Positions 55,814 to 62,368 of a stretch of 64,000 bases of DNA are shown here, one piece after another. Location of the stretch: NCBI GenBank assembly GCA_905206805.1, contig CAJLIR010000006.1:9589-73588 (forward strand). The letters are read 5' to 3'. Each line of letters begins with the position of its first letter. The first letter of the stretch is position 1. The translations under genes were made by a program, and so were the position numbers. The stretch comes from an uncultured Caryophanales bacterium (lineage in GTDB: Bacteria > Bacillota_I > Bacilli_A > RF39 > UBA660). The notes below the pieces were generated by a model. It saw only the letters and a list, made by a program, of their open reading frames with translations. It did not search any database and was not told the origin of the DNA.

Positions 55814-56635
55814 ATGAATAATAATTATGATGAAAAATTATCAAATTTATATAATGTATATAAAAAATTTGAAGAAGAAGAAAAAAATATAAATTGGTCT
55901 TTGGCATTAGGTTTAAATAGTGTTGACGGATTAAAACCATCTTCTTATTTAGAAAATTTAATTGGACAATATATAAATGGTAATATAAATATAGAAGATT
56001 TAGAATTGATATTAGAACGTTACTATTTAAAATTAGGTGTTTTAGCGAACTCTAAAGAAAAGGAATGCGATATTGTAAGTAGTAGAATTATTGATTTATT
56101 AAATAAAGATAAAGATGATTTTTTTCTAGATTATGAGATGCTTCTTTATATACATAAATACTTATTTAACAATATATATGATTTTGCTGGAAATTTTCGT
56201 ATATGTAATTTAACAAAAAAAGAAGTTGTTTTAAATAATGATACAGTTAGGTATGCGAATTTTAATGAAATAAAAGATTTGTTAATTTATGATTTTAATG
56301 AAGAAAGAAATTTTAATTATAGAAAAATAACTATAGATAAACAAGCTAAGCATTTTGCTTCATTTTCATCAAATATATGGCAAATACATCCATTTAGAGA
56401 AGGCAATACTAGAACAGTAGCAGTATTTATGATTAAATATTTACGCCATCTTGGTTATGATGTTAATAATGATATATTTAAAAATAATTCAACATATTTT
56501 AGAAATTCCTTAGCTTTAAGTAATTATTCAAATTATAAGAAAAATATAAATCCTAACTTTATTTATCTAACAGAATTTTATAATAATTTACTTTATTGTA
56601 ATAATGAATTACCTAAAATTAAAGTCTATAAATAG
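55814..56635 (+). CDS. Fic-domain protein (AMPylase/filamentation)
   Basis: I start at the ATG at 55814 behind GGGGG; the ATG at 55802 overlaps that site. The 273-residue protein has the Fic core with HPFREGNTR at about 192-200, lacking the second Arg of the strict HxFxxGNGRxxR motif (here TVAVF follows), as in the HPFREGNTRT subgroup. Fic enzymes transfer AMP or other phospho-groups to proteins. An N-terminal helical region with LNSVDGLKPSSYLENLI may help binding or inhibition. No antitoxin-like small gene is adjacent. A terminator follows. Confidence 0.85.
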   Translation: MNNNYDEKLSNLYNVYKKFEEEEKNINWSLALGLNSVDGLKPSSYLENLIGQYINGNINIEDLELILERYYLKLGVLANSKEKECDIVSSRIIDLLNKDKDDFFLDYEMLLYIHKYLFNNIYDFAGNFRICNLTKKEVVLNNDTVRYANFNEIKDLLIYDFNEERNFNYRKITIDKQAKHFASFSSNIWQIHPFREGNTRTVAVFMIKYLRHLGYDVNNDIFKNNSTYFRNSLALSNYSNYKKNINPNFIYLTEFYNNLLYCNNELPKIKVYK

Positions 56636-56648
56636 ATTTTAATTTTTT
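56615..56648 (+). terminator. Terminator of the Fic gene
   Basis: AAAATTAAA/TTTAATTTT (56615-56623 with 56638-56646) plus inner TCTA/TAGA, ending in a T-run; it overlaps the last codons. Confidence 0.7.
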
Positions 56649-56675
56649 TATTGTTTTTTTCTTTGTTTACTTATA

Positions 56676-56704
56676 TTGACATTACATATTTATAATGCTA
56701 TTAT
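56676..56704 (+). promoter_or_regulatory. Sigma-A promoter of the second VanY gene
   Basis: TTGACA (56676-56681), 17-base spacer, TATTAT (56699-56704), about 30 bases before the start. Confidence 0.7.
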
Positions 56705-56734
56705 TACAATAGATATGATAGGAAGGTATTATAT

Positions 56735-57691
56735 ATGGCTAAGCGACGTATAAAGAAAAGTGTTAAAATAGGTTTGATTATTTTTGCTATTTTAGTAGTT
56801 GTTATAATTATAGTTATAATAGGTGTAGGAAACTATAAAAAACATCAAGAATATCTTGCAAGTTATGAATATAAGTTAAGTGAACTTGGTTATGAAAATG
56901 ATAATTTAAGTTACTTATTAGAACAAAGTGATGAAATAAAGAATAAAATTTTGAATATGGATTATGATGATCATATTGTTGATTTTTTGAAACAAAAATA
57001 TTTTATATTAGACAATTTAAATGATTATTTAGAATATTTAAAGAAGAATAGTAGTGATTCACTAGAACATATCGTAAGTATTGTAAATGTTAAAGCTAAC
57101 AATGATTTTTATGATAATTCTATAGAAACTAATATAAATGATGGTAATCTTATGCTTGTTAATAAATATCATTACTTACCAGAAAATTATAATCCAAATG
57201 ATATTGTTGATGTAAAAAATTGGTATTGTTATGGTGAAAATAAAATTAAAGAAGAAGTTTATCAAAAATTTATTGAAATGTTTAATGCAGCAAAGGAACA
57301 GGATAAGAAGTTAATAATTTCATCAGGATATAGAACTTATGAAGATCAAAAAGAAACTTATGATAATTATGTTGATAGATATGGCGTAAAAAAGGCCGAT
57401 GGACTTGCCGCTCGACCAGGTTATTCTGAACATGAAACTGGATTGACATTAGATATTACTACAGGTAAGGCTACTAAAGATACGTTTGAAAGTACGGAAG
57501 AATTTACTTGGTTAAAAGAAAATTCCTATAAATATGGATTTATTTTAAGATATCCTAAGGGTAAGGAAGATATAACTGGTTATGATTATGAACCTTGGCA
57601 TTATAGATATGTCGGTGTAGAGGTTGCAACTAAAATTCATGATCTAGACATAACTTTTGATGAATATTATGCATATTATCTTGCTAATTAG
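56735..57691 (+). CDS. Membrane-anchored VanY-family D-Ala-D-Ala carboxypeptidase
   Basis: A 318-residue protein with a cytoplasmic Lys/Arg start, a membrane helix (about 12-32), a helical linker and the M15B catalytic domain (about 180-318). The zinc motifs are RPGYSEHETGLTLDI (about 225-240) and EPWHYRYVG (about 286-294), with SSGYRTYEDQ before them. It trims peptidoglycan stem peptides outside the membrane. Start supported by AGGAAGG. Its stop overlaps the sigK stop on the other strand by four bases. No VanA/VanX-type genes are near, so it is a normal cell-wall enzyme rather than a resistance gene. Confidence 0.92.
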   Translation: MAKRRIKKSVKIGLIIFAILVVVIIIVIIGVGNYKKHQEYLASYEYKLSELGYENDNLSYLLEQSDEIKNKILNMDYDDHIVDFLKQKYFILDNLNDYLEYLKKNSSDSLEHIVSIVNVKANNDFYDNSIETNINDGNLMLVNKYHYLPENYNPNDIVDVKNWYCYGENKIKEEVYQKFIEMFNAAKEQDKKLIISSGYRTYEDQKETYDNYVDRYGVKKADGLAARPGYSEHETGLTLDITTGKATKDTFESTEEFTWLKENSYKYGFILRYPKGKEDITGYDYEPWHYRYVGVEVATKIHDLDITFDEYYAYYLAN

Positions 57692-58389
57692 AAAGTATTA
57701 TTTTTATTTTTTATAAATTCACGGAGCATTTTTGTAAGTGCTCTTTTTTCTATCCTTGAAACATAACTACGTGATATTCCAAGCTCCTTAGCAATTTCTT
57801 TTTGTGTTACTTCATCTGTATCAAAAAGTCCATATCTTTTAATTATTACTTCTTTTTCTCTTTCATTTAAAATATCAAAATAATTTTTTAATAAATCAAT
57901 ATTATCTTTATTATGCAAATCTAGTGCAAAATCTGGTTTAGGTGTTTTTAGAATATCCAAAAATGTTATTTCATTACCATCCTTATCAAACCCTACAGAT
58001 TCATTAATACTTATATTTTTATTATTTTTTTTATCACTTCTAAAATGCATTAATATTTCATTTTCTATACATCTTGCACAATATGTTGTAATTCTAGTTC
58101 CATGTTTGTATGAAAAACTATCAATTCCTTTAATTAAACCAATTGTACCTATACTTATTAAATCATCCATATCATCTTTTTTATGTTCGTATTTTTTTAC
58201 AATGTGAGCTACAAGTCTTAAGTTATGTTCAATTAATTTATTTCTTGCATCCTTATCACCAAGCCTACATTTTTCTACATAATAATCTTCTTCTTCCTTA
58301 GATAAAGGATCTGGAAAAACATTGTTTGAATATGCGGCTGTAAATAGATAAAAATCCTTAAATAAATATCTAAAAAATTTAGAAAACAT
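57688..58389 (-). CDS. sigK: Sporulation sigma factor SigK (mother cell, late)
   Basis: RNA polymerase sigma factor directing late mother-cell genes (coat, cortex, exosporium). The 233-residue protein is very like B. subtilis SigK: NNVFPDPLSKEEEDYY, then NLRLVAHIVKKYEHKKDD, DLISIGTIGLIKGIDSF, YCARCIENEILMHF and the region 4 HTH (KEIAKELGISRSYVSRIEKRAL, residues about 205-226). The N-terminal 20 residues are hydrophobic/aromatic and fit a membrane-bound pro-sequence. I start at the ATG at 58389; a TTG at 58404 overlaps the ribosome site. The gene is continuous, with no skin-type interruption. It is convergent with the VanY gene and near the other spore genes. Confidence 0.93.
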   Translation of the reverse strand: MFSKFFRYLFKDFYLFTAAYSNNVFPDPLSKEEEDYYVEKCRLGDKDARNKLIEHNLRLVAHIVKKYEHKKDDMDDLISIGTIGLIKGIDSFSYKHGTRITTYCARCIENEILMHFRSDKKNNKNISINESVGFDKDGNEITFLDILKTPKPDFALDLHNKDNIDLLKNYFDILNEREKEVIIKRYGLFDTDEVTQKEIAKELGISRSYVSRIEKRALTKMLREFIKNKNNTF

Positions 58390-58497
58390 AAAATCACATC
58401 CCAACTAAGTATATGTATTTAAAAAAATTATTTATTTTGTCCATATAAAAAAGGAAAATAAAAATAAAATTACTATATTTAATGTAGAGGTGATTAA

Positions 58498-58953
58498 ATG
58501 AAATTAATAATGATTGTAAATTTACTTTTTAATTTGAATTTTAATATTATCAAAAATTTTAAAGAAAATACTTATAAGTATCAAGAAATGAAAGAAATTC
58601 GTTATATATATTTTTATGATTTAACTAATTTTGATATTAATAATATAGAAATATATATAGCTGATAGGAAACTTGAATATACTTATGAATTGCTGAGTTA
58701 TTATAAAATTGATTTAAATAATTATTATCCACTTTCAAGTCTAAATATAAAAAATAATAATAATTATGAATTATCTGTTAAAGTATCCGATAGTGATAAT
58801 TATGACTCTGATTCATTTGCCTATATTAATTCTATAACTGATACAGATATTAATATAAATAATTTTATAATTGATAAACCAAAGTGGAATATTATGTATT
58901 CAAATAAAAAAATTAAAGAGTCAAAAACAATAAAACTTTTAAATGGTGTTTAA
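58498..58953 (+). CDS. Hypothetical protein between sigK and spoIIAA, 151 aa
   Basis: An Asn-, Tyr- and Ile-rich protein with a short hydrophobic start (about 1-18) that could be a weak signal or just an early strand, followed by an all-beta body. It has a GAGGTG site. It is divergent from sigK and upstream of spoIIAA by 115 bases. No family recognised. Its place between sporulation regulators suggests a sporulation link, but nothing in the sequence proves it. Confidence 0.55.
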   Translation: MKLIMIVNLLFNLNFNIIKNFKENTYKYQEMKEIRYIYFYDLTNFDINNIEIYIADRKLEYTYELLSYYKIDLNNYYPLSSLNIKNNNNYELSVKVSDSDNYDSDSFAYINSITDTDININNFIIDKPKWNIMYSNKKIKESKTIKLLNGV

Positions 58954-59067
58954 AATACACAAAATGCTTATTTTGTAAAAAAATGTAGATTTAAAATAAA
59001 TTCTAATTTTGTCGAATTCATATAAATAGTTTTTAATGTGTGTTAAATTAATAATGCGAGGTGATTT

Positions 59068-59415
59068 ATGTTAGAAATTGAAACAGAGTTTAGACATGGT
59101 ATTTTTTTTATTAGATTAATAGGTTCATTAACTAAAAAAACAGTAAAAATTTTAAATGATAATGTTACAAATTTAATTTTAGAAAATGGTTTTAGAAATG
59201 TAGTTTTTAATATCGAAAAATTAGATTATATAGATATTAAAGGAATAAATACATTACTTTATAACTATGAAATTACAAGAAATAATCACGGCAAGTTAAT
59301 GATGTGTGGTATAAATAATGAAAAAATTAGAAAAAAAATTACACATAGTAGATTATTAAAATATATAAATGAAATAAATGATGAACTAGTTGCTTTACAA
59401 ACTGTTAGTGTATAG
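59068..59415 (+). CDS. spoIIAA: SpoIIAA-like anti-anti-sigma (STAS) protein without phospho-serine
   Basis: A 115-residue STAS-domain protein aligning end to end with SpoIIAA, whose dephosphorylated form binds SpoIIAB to free SigF. Similar stretches include FFIRLIGSLTKKT, the NVVFNIEKLDYID strand and the C-terminal HSRLLKYI. At the position of the phosphorylated serine (B. subtilis DSSG, Ser58) it reads DIKG, with Ile57 and Lys58, so it cannot be phosphorylated there. The next gene, 9 bases away, is sigF; spoIIAB is not between them. GAGGTGATTT site before the ATG. It remains possible that it regulates something other than SpoIIAB. Confidence 0.85.
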   Translation: MLEIETEFRHGIFFIRLIGSLTKKTVKILNDNVTNLILENGFRNVVFNIEKLDYIDIKGINTLLYNYEITRNNHGKLMMCGINNEKIRKKITHSRLLKYINEINDELVALQTVSV

Positions 59416-59424
59416 GAGGATATA

Positions 59425-60090
59425 GTGAAACAAAGTATTGAAGAAGTACTAGAAGAAAATAAAAATTTAATTTATTCTATTTCTCACTATTTTGAAAATT
59501 ATCCTAATAAAGAAGATTTGTTTCAAGCTGGCGTGATAGGTTTAATTACAGCTTATAAAAATTATGATGCAAGTTTTAATAATAAATTTACAACTTATGC
59601 TTATACATATATATTAGGTGAAATGAAAAAATTTGTAAGAGAAGATAAAGGAATAAAAATTAGTCGTGATATAACTAAATTAAATTTGCAAATCGAATCT
59701 GCTACTATTTTATTAGCGCAGAAATTAATGCGTCAACCAAAAATAAAAGAAATTGCGGATTATTTAGAAATTGATGAATATTTTGTTAGTGAAGCTATGA
59801 AATCTGTTAATGTTTTACAAAGTCTAGATGAACCAATTAATTCTTCAGGAAAACAAATTACCTTGTATGATACTGTAAGTGAAAGAAGAGAAAATCATTT
59901 AGATGAACTTATCGCACTAAGAAGTGAACTTTCTAGATTATCAAAAGAAGAAAGAGAGTTAATTGAAAAACGTTATATGTGTGATATGACACAATCTGAA
60001 ATCGCAAAGAATCTTGGAATGACACAAGTTCAAGTTTCAAGAAGTGAACAAAAAGTTTTAACTAAACTTAAAAATAAACTAGCAGCTTAG
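59425..60090 (+). CDS. sigF: Sporulation sigma factor SigF (forespore)
   Basis: A sigma-70 family factor of the SigF/SigG group, 221 residues, starting at GTG behind AGGAGG. Region 2 has NKEDLFQAGVIGLITAYKNYD and FTTYAYTYILGEMKKFVRED; region 3 follows (VSEAMKSVNVLQSLDEPI); region 4 ends with MTQSEIAKNLGMTQVQVSRSEQKVL. The neighbourhood (SpoIIAA-like gene before, spoVA genes after) matches the B. subtilis spoIIA-spoVA region, which favours SigF over SigG, but the protein alone cannot decide; it is about 30 residues shorter than B. subtilis SigF. A terminator follows, so it is the last gene of its transcript. Confidence 0.88.
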   Translation: MKQSIEEVLEENKNLIYSISHYFENYPNKEDLFQAGVIGLITAYKNYDASFNNKFTTYAYTYILGEMKKFVREDKGIKISRDITKLNLQIESATILLAQKLMRQPKIKEIADYLEIDEYFVSEAMKSVNVLQSLDEPINSSGKQITLYDTVSERRENHLDELIALRSELSRLSKEERELIEKRYMCDMTQSEIAKNLGMTQVQVSRSEQKVLTKLKNKLAA

Positions 60091-60102
60091 TTTATTTTTT
60101 TT
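60074..60102 (+). terminator. Terminator after sigF
   Basis: ATAAACTA/TAGTTTAT stem (60074-60081 with 60088-60095) then a T-run; overlaps the end of sigF and separates it from spoVAC. Confidence 0.7.
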
Positions 60103-60131
60103 GTATATATTTTTAAACTTTTTTCATAATA
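60103..60131 (+). promoter_or_regulatory. Candidate SigG/SigF-type promoter for the spoVA operon
   Basis: GTATA (60103-60107), a 17-base spacer and CATAATA (60125-60131) fit the forespore consensus GHATR-N17/18-CATNNTA, 18 bases before the spoVAC start. The spoVA operon is a known SigG target in B. subtilis. Confidence 0.55.
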
Positions 60132-60148
60132 AAATTAGGAGGAATATT

Positions 60149-60589
60149 ATGGAAAAAAATAAATATAAACAATTGGTTGATAAATATACACCAAAAGAAA
60201 ATTGTATTTGTAATGGTATGGTTGCCTTTTTATCCGGTGGACTTATGGGAGTATTAGGCCAATTCATTTTACAACTTTATTCATATTTTTTATCTATACC
60301 AACAAAAGAAGCAGGAACTTATATGATTATAACGCTTATTTTTATTGGTTGTTTATTAACTTGTTTTGGATTTTTTGATAAGTGGGTACATTTTTGTAGA
60401 GCGGGTCTTTTTGTACCTATTACAGGTTTTGCGCACGCAATGATGAGTGCTGCATTAGATTATAAAAAAGAGGGAATTGTAACAGGGTTAGGTGCTAGTA
60501 TGTTTAAATTAAGTGGTGCGGTAATTATTTTTGGAGTTGTAAGTGCTTATGTCTTTGGACTATTGCGACTTATAATATTTGGAGGTTAA
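60149..60589 (+). CDS. spoVAC: Stage V sporulation protein AC (DPA channel)
   Basis: The ATG at 60149 is preceded by TTAGGAGG; a longer frame from 60101 reads through the promoter and is unlikely. The 146-residue integral membrane protein has about four helices. Typical SpoVAC text includes VAFLSGGLMGVLGQF, FDKWVHFCRAGLFVPITGFAHAM and LGASMFKLSGAVI. In B. subtilis SpoVAC acts in uptake and germination release of dipicolinic acid (Ca-DPA) across the spore inner membrane and responds to membrane tension. First gene of the operon, overlapping the spoVAD ribosome site. Confidence 0.93.
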   Translation: MEKNKYKQLVDKYTPKENCICNGMVAFLSGGLMGVLGQFILQLYSYFLSIPTKEAGTYMIITLIFIGCLLTCFGFFDKWVHFCRAGLFVPITGFAHAMMSAALDYKKEGIVTGLGASMFKLSGAVIIFGVVSAYVFGLLRLIIFGG

Positions 60590-60590
60590 A

Positions 60591-61580
60591 ATGACTATAA
60601 AATTTGATAATACTTATATTAATGAAACAAGCACTGTTACAGGACCTTATGAGAAAAATGGTCCATTACAAAGTTATTTTGATAAAAGTTATAATGATTT
60701 TTATTTTGGACTTAAAACTTGGGAACAAGCTGAATCAAAATTAATAGAAGATTCTGTTGATATTTTACTGAATAAATTAGGTAGGACTAGGTTTGATGTT
60801 GATATTCATATATCTGGAGATTTGATGAATCAATTAACATCTTCTAATTACGCAGCAAGTAAATTACAAATACCTTACTTAGGGGTTTATAATGCTTGTG
60901 CTACAAGTGTCGAGAGTTTAATCATTGGCTCATCTTTTGTAGATAAAGGAATAGTAAAAAATTGTATTTGTTCTACTTCATCTCATAATAATGCCGCTGA
61001 AAAACAATTTCGTTATCCAGTAGAATATGGAGGCCCTAAAAGAAAAACTACAACATTTACAACAACTGGTGGTGCAAGTGCTTATCTTTCTTCTAATAAA
61101 AGTGGTATAAGAGTTGAAAGTGGAACTATTGGTTCAGTTGTTGATATGGGAATTAAAGATGTGTATCATATGGGAGCTGTTATGGCACCAGCGGCTGCAA
61201 AAACAATTTATGAACATTTAAGAGATACAAAAAGAGAAATAGGATATTATGATCTTGTTTTAACTGGTGATTTAGGAATTTATGGCAAAAAGATTTTAAA
61301 AGAATATATGGAAACAGAGTATAACATTAAGTTAAATAATTATGATGATACAGCTTGTATGATTTTTGATATAGAAAAACAACCTGTATATGCCGGAGCT
61401 AGTGGACCAGCTTGTGCTCCTTTAGTAACTTATGGATACATTTTTAATAAAATGAAGAAAGGTGAAATTACTAGGGTATTATTAGTTGCAACAGGAGCTC
61501 TTATGTCACCTGTTATGGTAAATGAAAAAATGACAATTCCAAGTGTTGCTCACGCAATTAGTTTGGAGGTAATAGAATGA
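60591..61580 (+). CDS. spoVAD: Stage V sporulation protein AD (DPA-binding)
   Basis: I use the ATG at 60591 behind GGAGG. The 329-residue thiolase-fold protein binds dipicolinic acid for import into the forespore. The conserved NACATSVESL (Cys103) corresponds to the thiolase nucleophile position, and the YPVEYGGPKRKTTTFTTTGG and TGDLGIYGKKIL stretches are family hallmarks. It likely sits on the membrane with SpoVAC and SpoVAE. Its stop overlaps the spoVAE start by 4 bases. Confidence 0.94.
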   Translation: MTIKFDNTYINETSTVTGPYEKNGPLQSYFDKSYNDFYFGLKTWEQAESKLIEDSVDILLNKLGRTRFDVDIHISGDLMNQLTSSNYAASKLQIPYLGVYNACATSVESLIIGSSFVDKGIVKNCICSTSSHNNAAEKQFRYPVEYGGPKRKTTTFTTTGGASAYLSSNKSGIRVESGTIGSVVDMGIKDVYHMGAVMAPAAAKTIYEHLRDTKREIGYYDLVLTGDLGIYGKKILKEYMETEYNIKLNNYDDTACMIFDIEKQPVYAGASGPACAPLVTYGYIFNKMKKGEITRVLLVATGALMSPVMVNEKMTIPSVAHAISLEVIE

Positions 61581-61927
61581 TTTATGTAAATGCCTTTTTA
61601 TTTGCTGGAATAGTTTGTTTAATTGGTCAAATTATTTTAGACAATACCAAATTAACACCAGGACATATTACTGCACTTTTTGTAGTACTTGGAGCATTTT
61701 TAGATTTATTTAATATTTATGATAAATTTGTATTATGGGCTGGAGGAGGAGCTTTAGTTCCAATTACAAGTTTTGGACATTTATTAATTCATGGAGCTTT
61801 AGAAAAAGCAGCTGAATTTGGATTTATGGGACTTGCGATGGGAATGTTTGACTTGACATCATCAGGTATTATTTCTGCAATAGTTATATCATTCTTTTTA
61901 TCATTTATATTTAATCCAAAGGATTAA
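61577..61927 (+). CDS. spoVAE: Stage V sporulation protein AE (AEb type, DPA channel)
   Basis: A 116-residue membrane protein with about four helices (AFLFAGIVCLIGQIIL at the start, then GALVPITSFGHLLIHGALEKA, then LAMGMFDLTSSGI). It is the SpoVAEb-type partner of SpoVAC and SpoVAD in the DPA channel. The start overlaps the spoVAD stop (ATGA), and its ribosome site GGAGG lies inside spoVAD. With the two preceding genes it forms the minimal C-D-E set; spoVAA, spoVAB and spoVAF are not present in the window. Confidence 0.93.
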   Translation: MIYVNAFLFAGIVCLIGQIILDNTKLTPGHITALFVVLGAFLDLFNIYDKFVLWAGGGALVPITSFGHLLIHGALEKAAEFGFMGLAMGMFDLTSSGIISAIVISFFLSFIFNPKD

Positions 61928-61930
61928 AAT

Positions 61931-62293
61931 ATGAAATATTATTATTTAATAATACTTGGGATAGTTGTATTTTGTTTTCAGCTGTATTTAGGATTAAATT
62001 ATACAAAAGTTTTAAGTGTAGATTCAGAAGTAAATATAATTGATTTAAAAAATCCTTCTATTGTAACTAAGAAGAATAAATCAATTTTTAAAGCCACATT
62101 AATAAATAATTCTGATAAGAAAAAACATATAGATAATATAGAAATAATTATTAAAGATTCTAATAATACAAATATATGTAATTTTAAAATAGATGTAGAT
62201 AAAACTTTTAATTCTAGTGAATCAATTAAATTAGAAAAAGAAGTTTCTTATGATTTATCTGACGCTATATCTTTTGATTATATTGTTAATTAA
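61931..62293 (+). CDS. Small exported protein co-transcribed with spoVA, unknown
   Basis: A 120-residue protein beginning three bases after the spoVAE stop, so it is co-transcribed. Residues about 4-22 form a signal anchor (YYLIILGIVVFCFQLYLG). The rest looks like one Ig-like beta domain (SIFKATLINNSDKKKHIDNIEIII). No conserved spoVA gene of this type is known to me. It may be a germination or DPA-channel accessory protein placed on the outer side of the spore inner membrane; this is inference from operon position. Confidence 0.6.
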   Translation: MKYYYLIILGIVVFCFQLYLGLNYTKVLSVDSEVNIIDLKNPSIVTKKNKSIFKATLINNSDKKKHIDNIEIIIKDSNNTNICNFKIDVDKTFNSSESIKLEKEVSYDLSDAISFDYIVN

Positions 62294-62314
62294 ATATGCT
62301 TAGCATATTTTTTT
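62292..62314 (+). terminator. Terminator of the spoVA operon
   Basis: AAATATGC/GCATATTT stem (62292-62299 with 62303-62310) and a T-run. Confidence 0.8.
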
Positions 62315-62368
62315 GTTGAATAATAAAAATGAATATGATAAAATTTTTATAGTAAGGATAGATGATTT

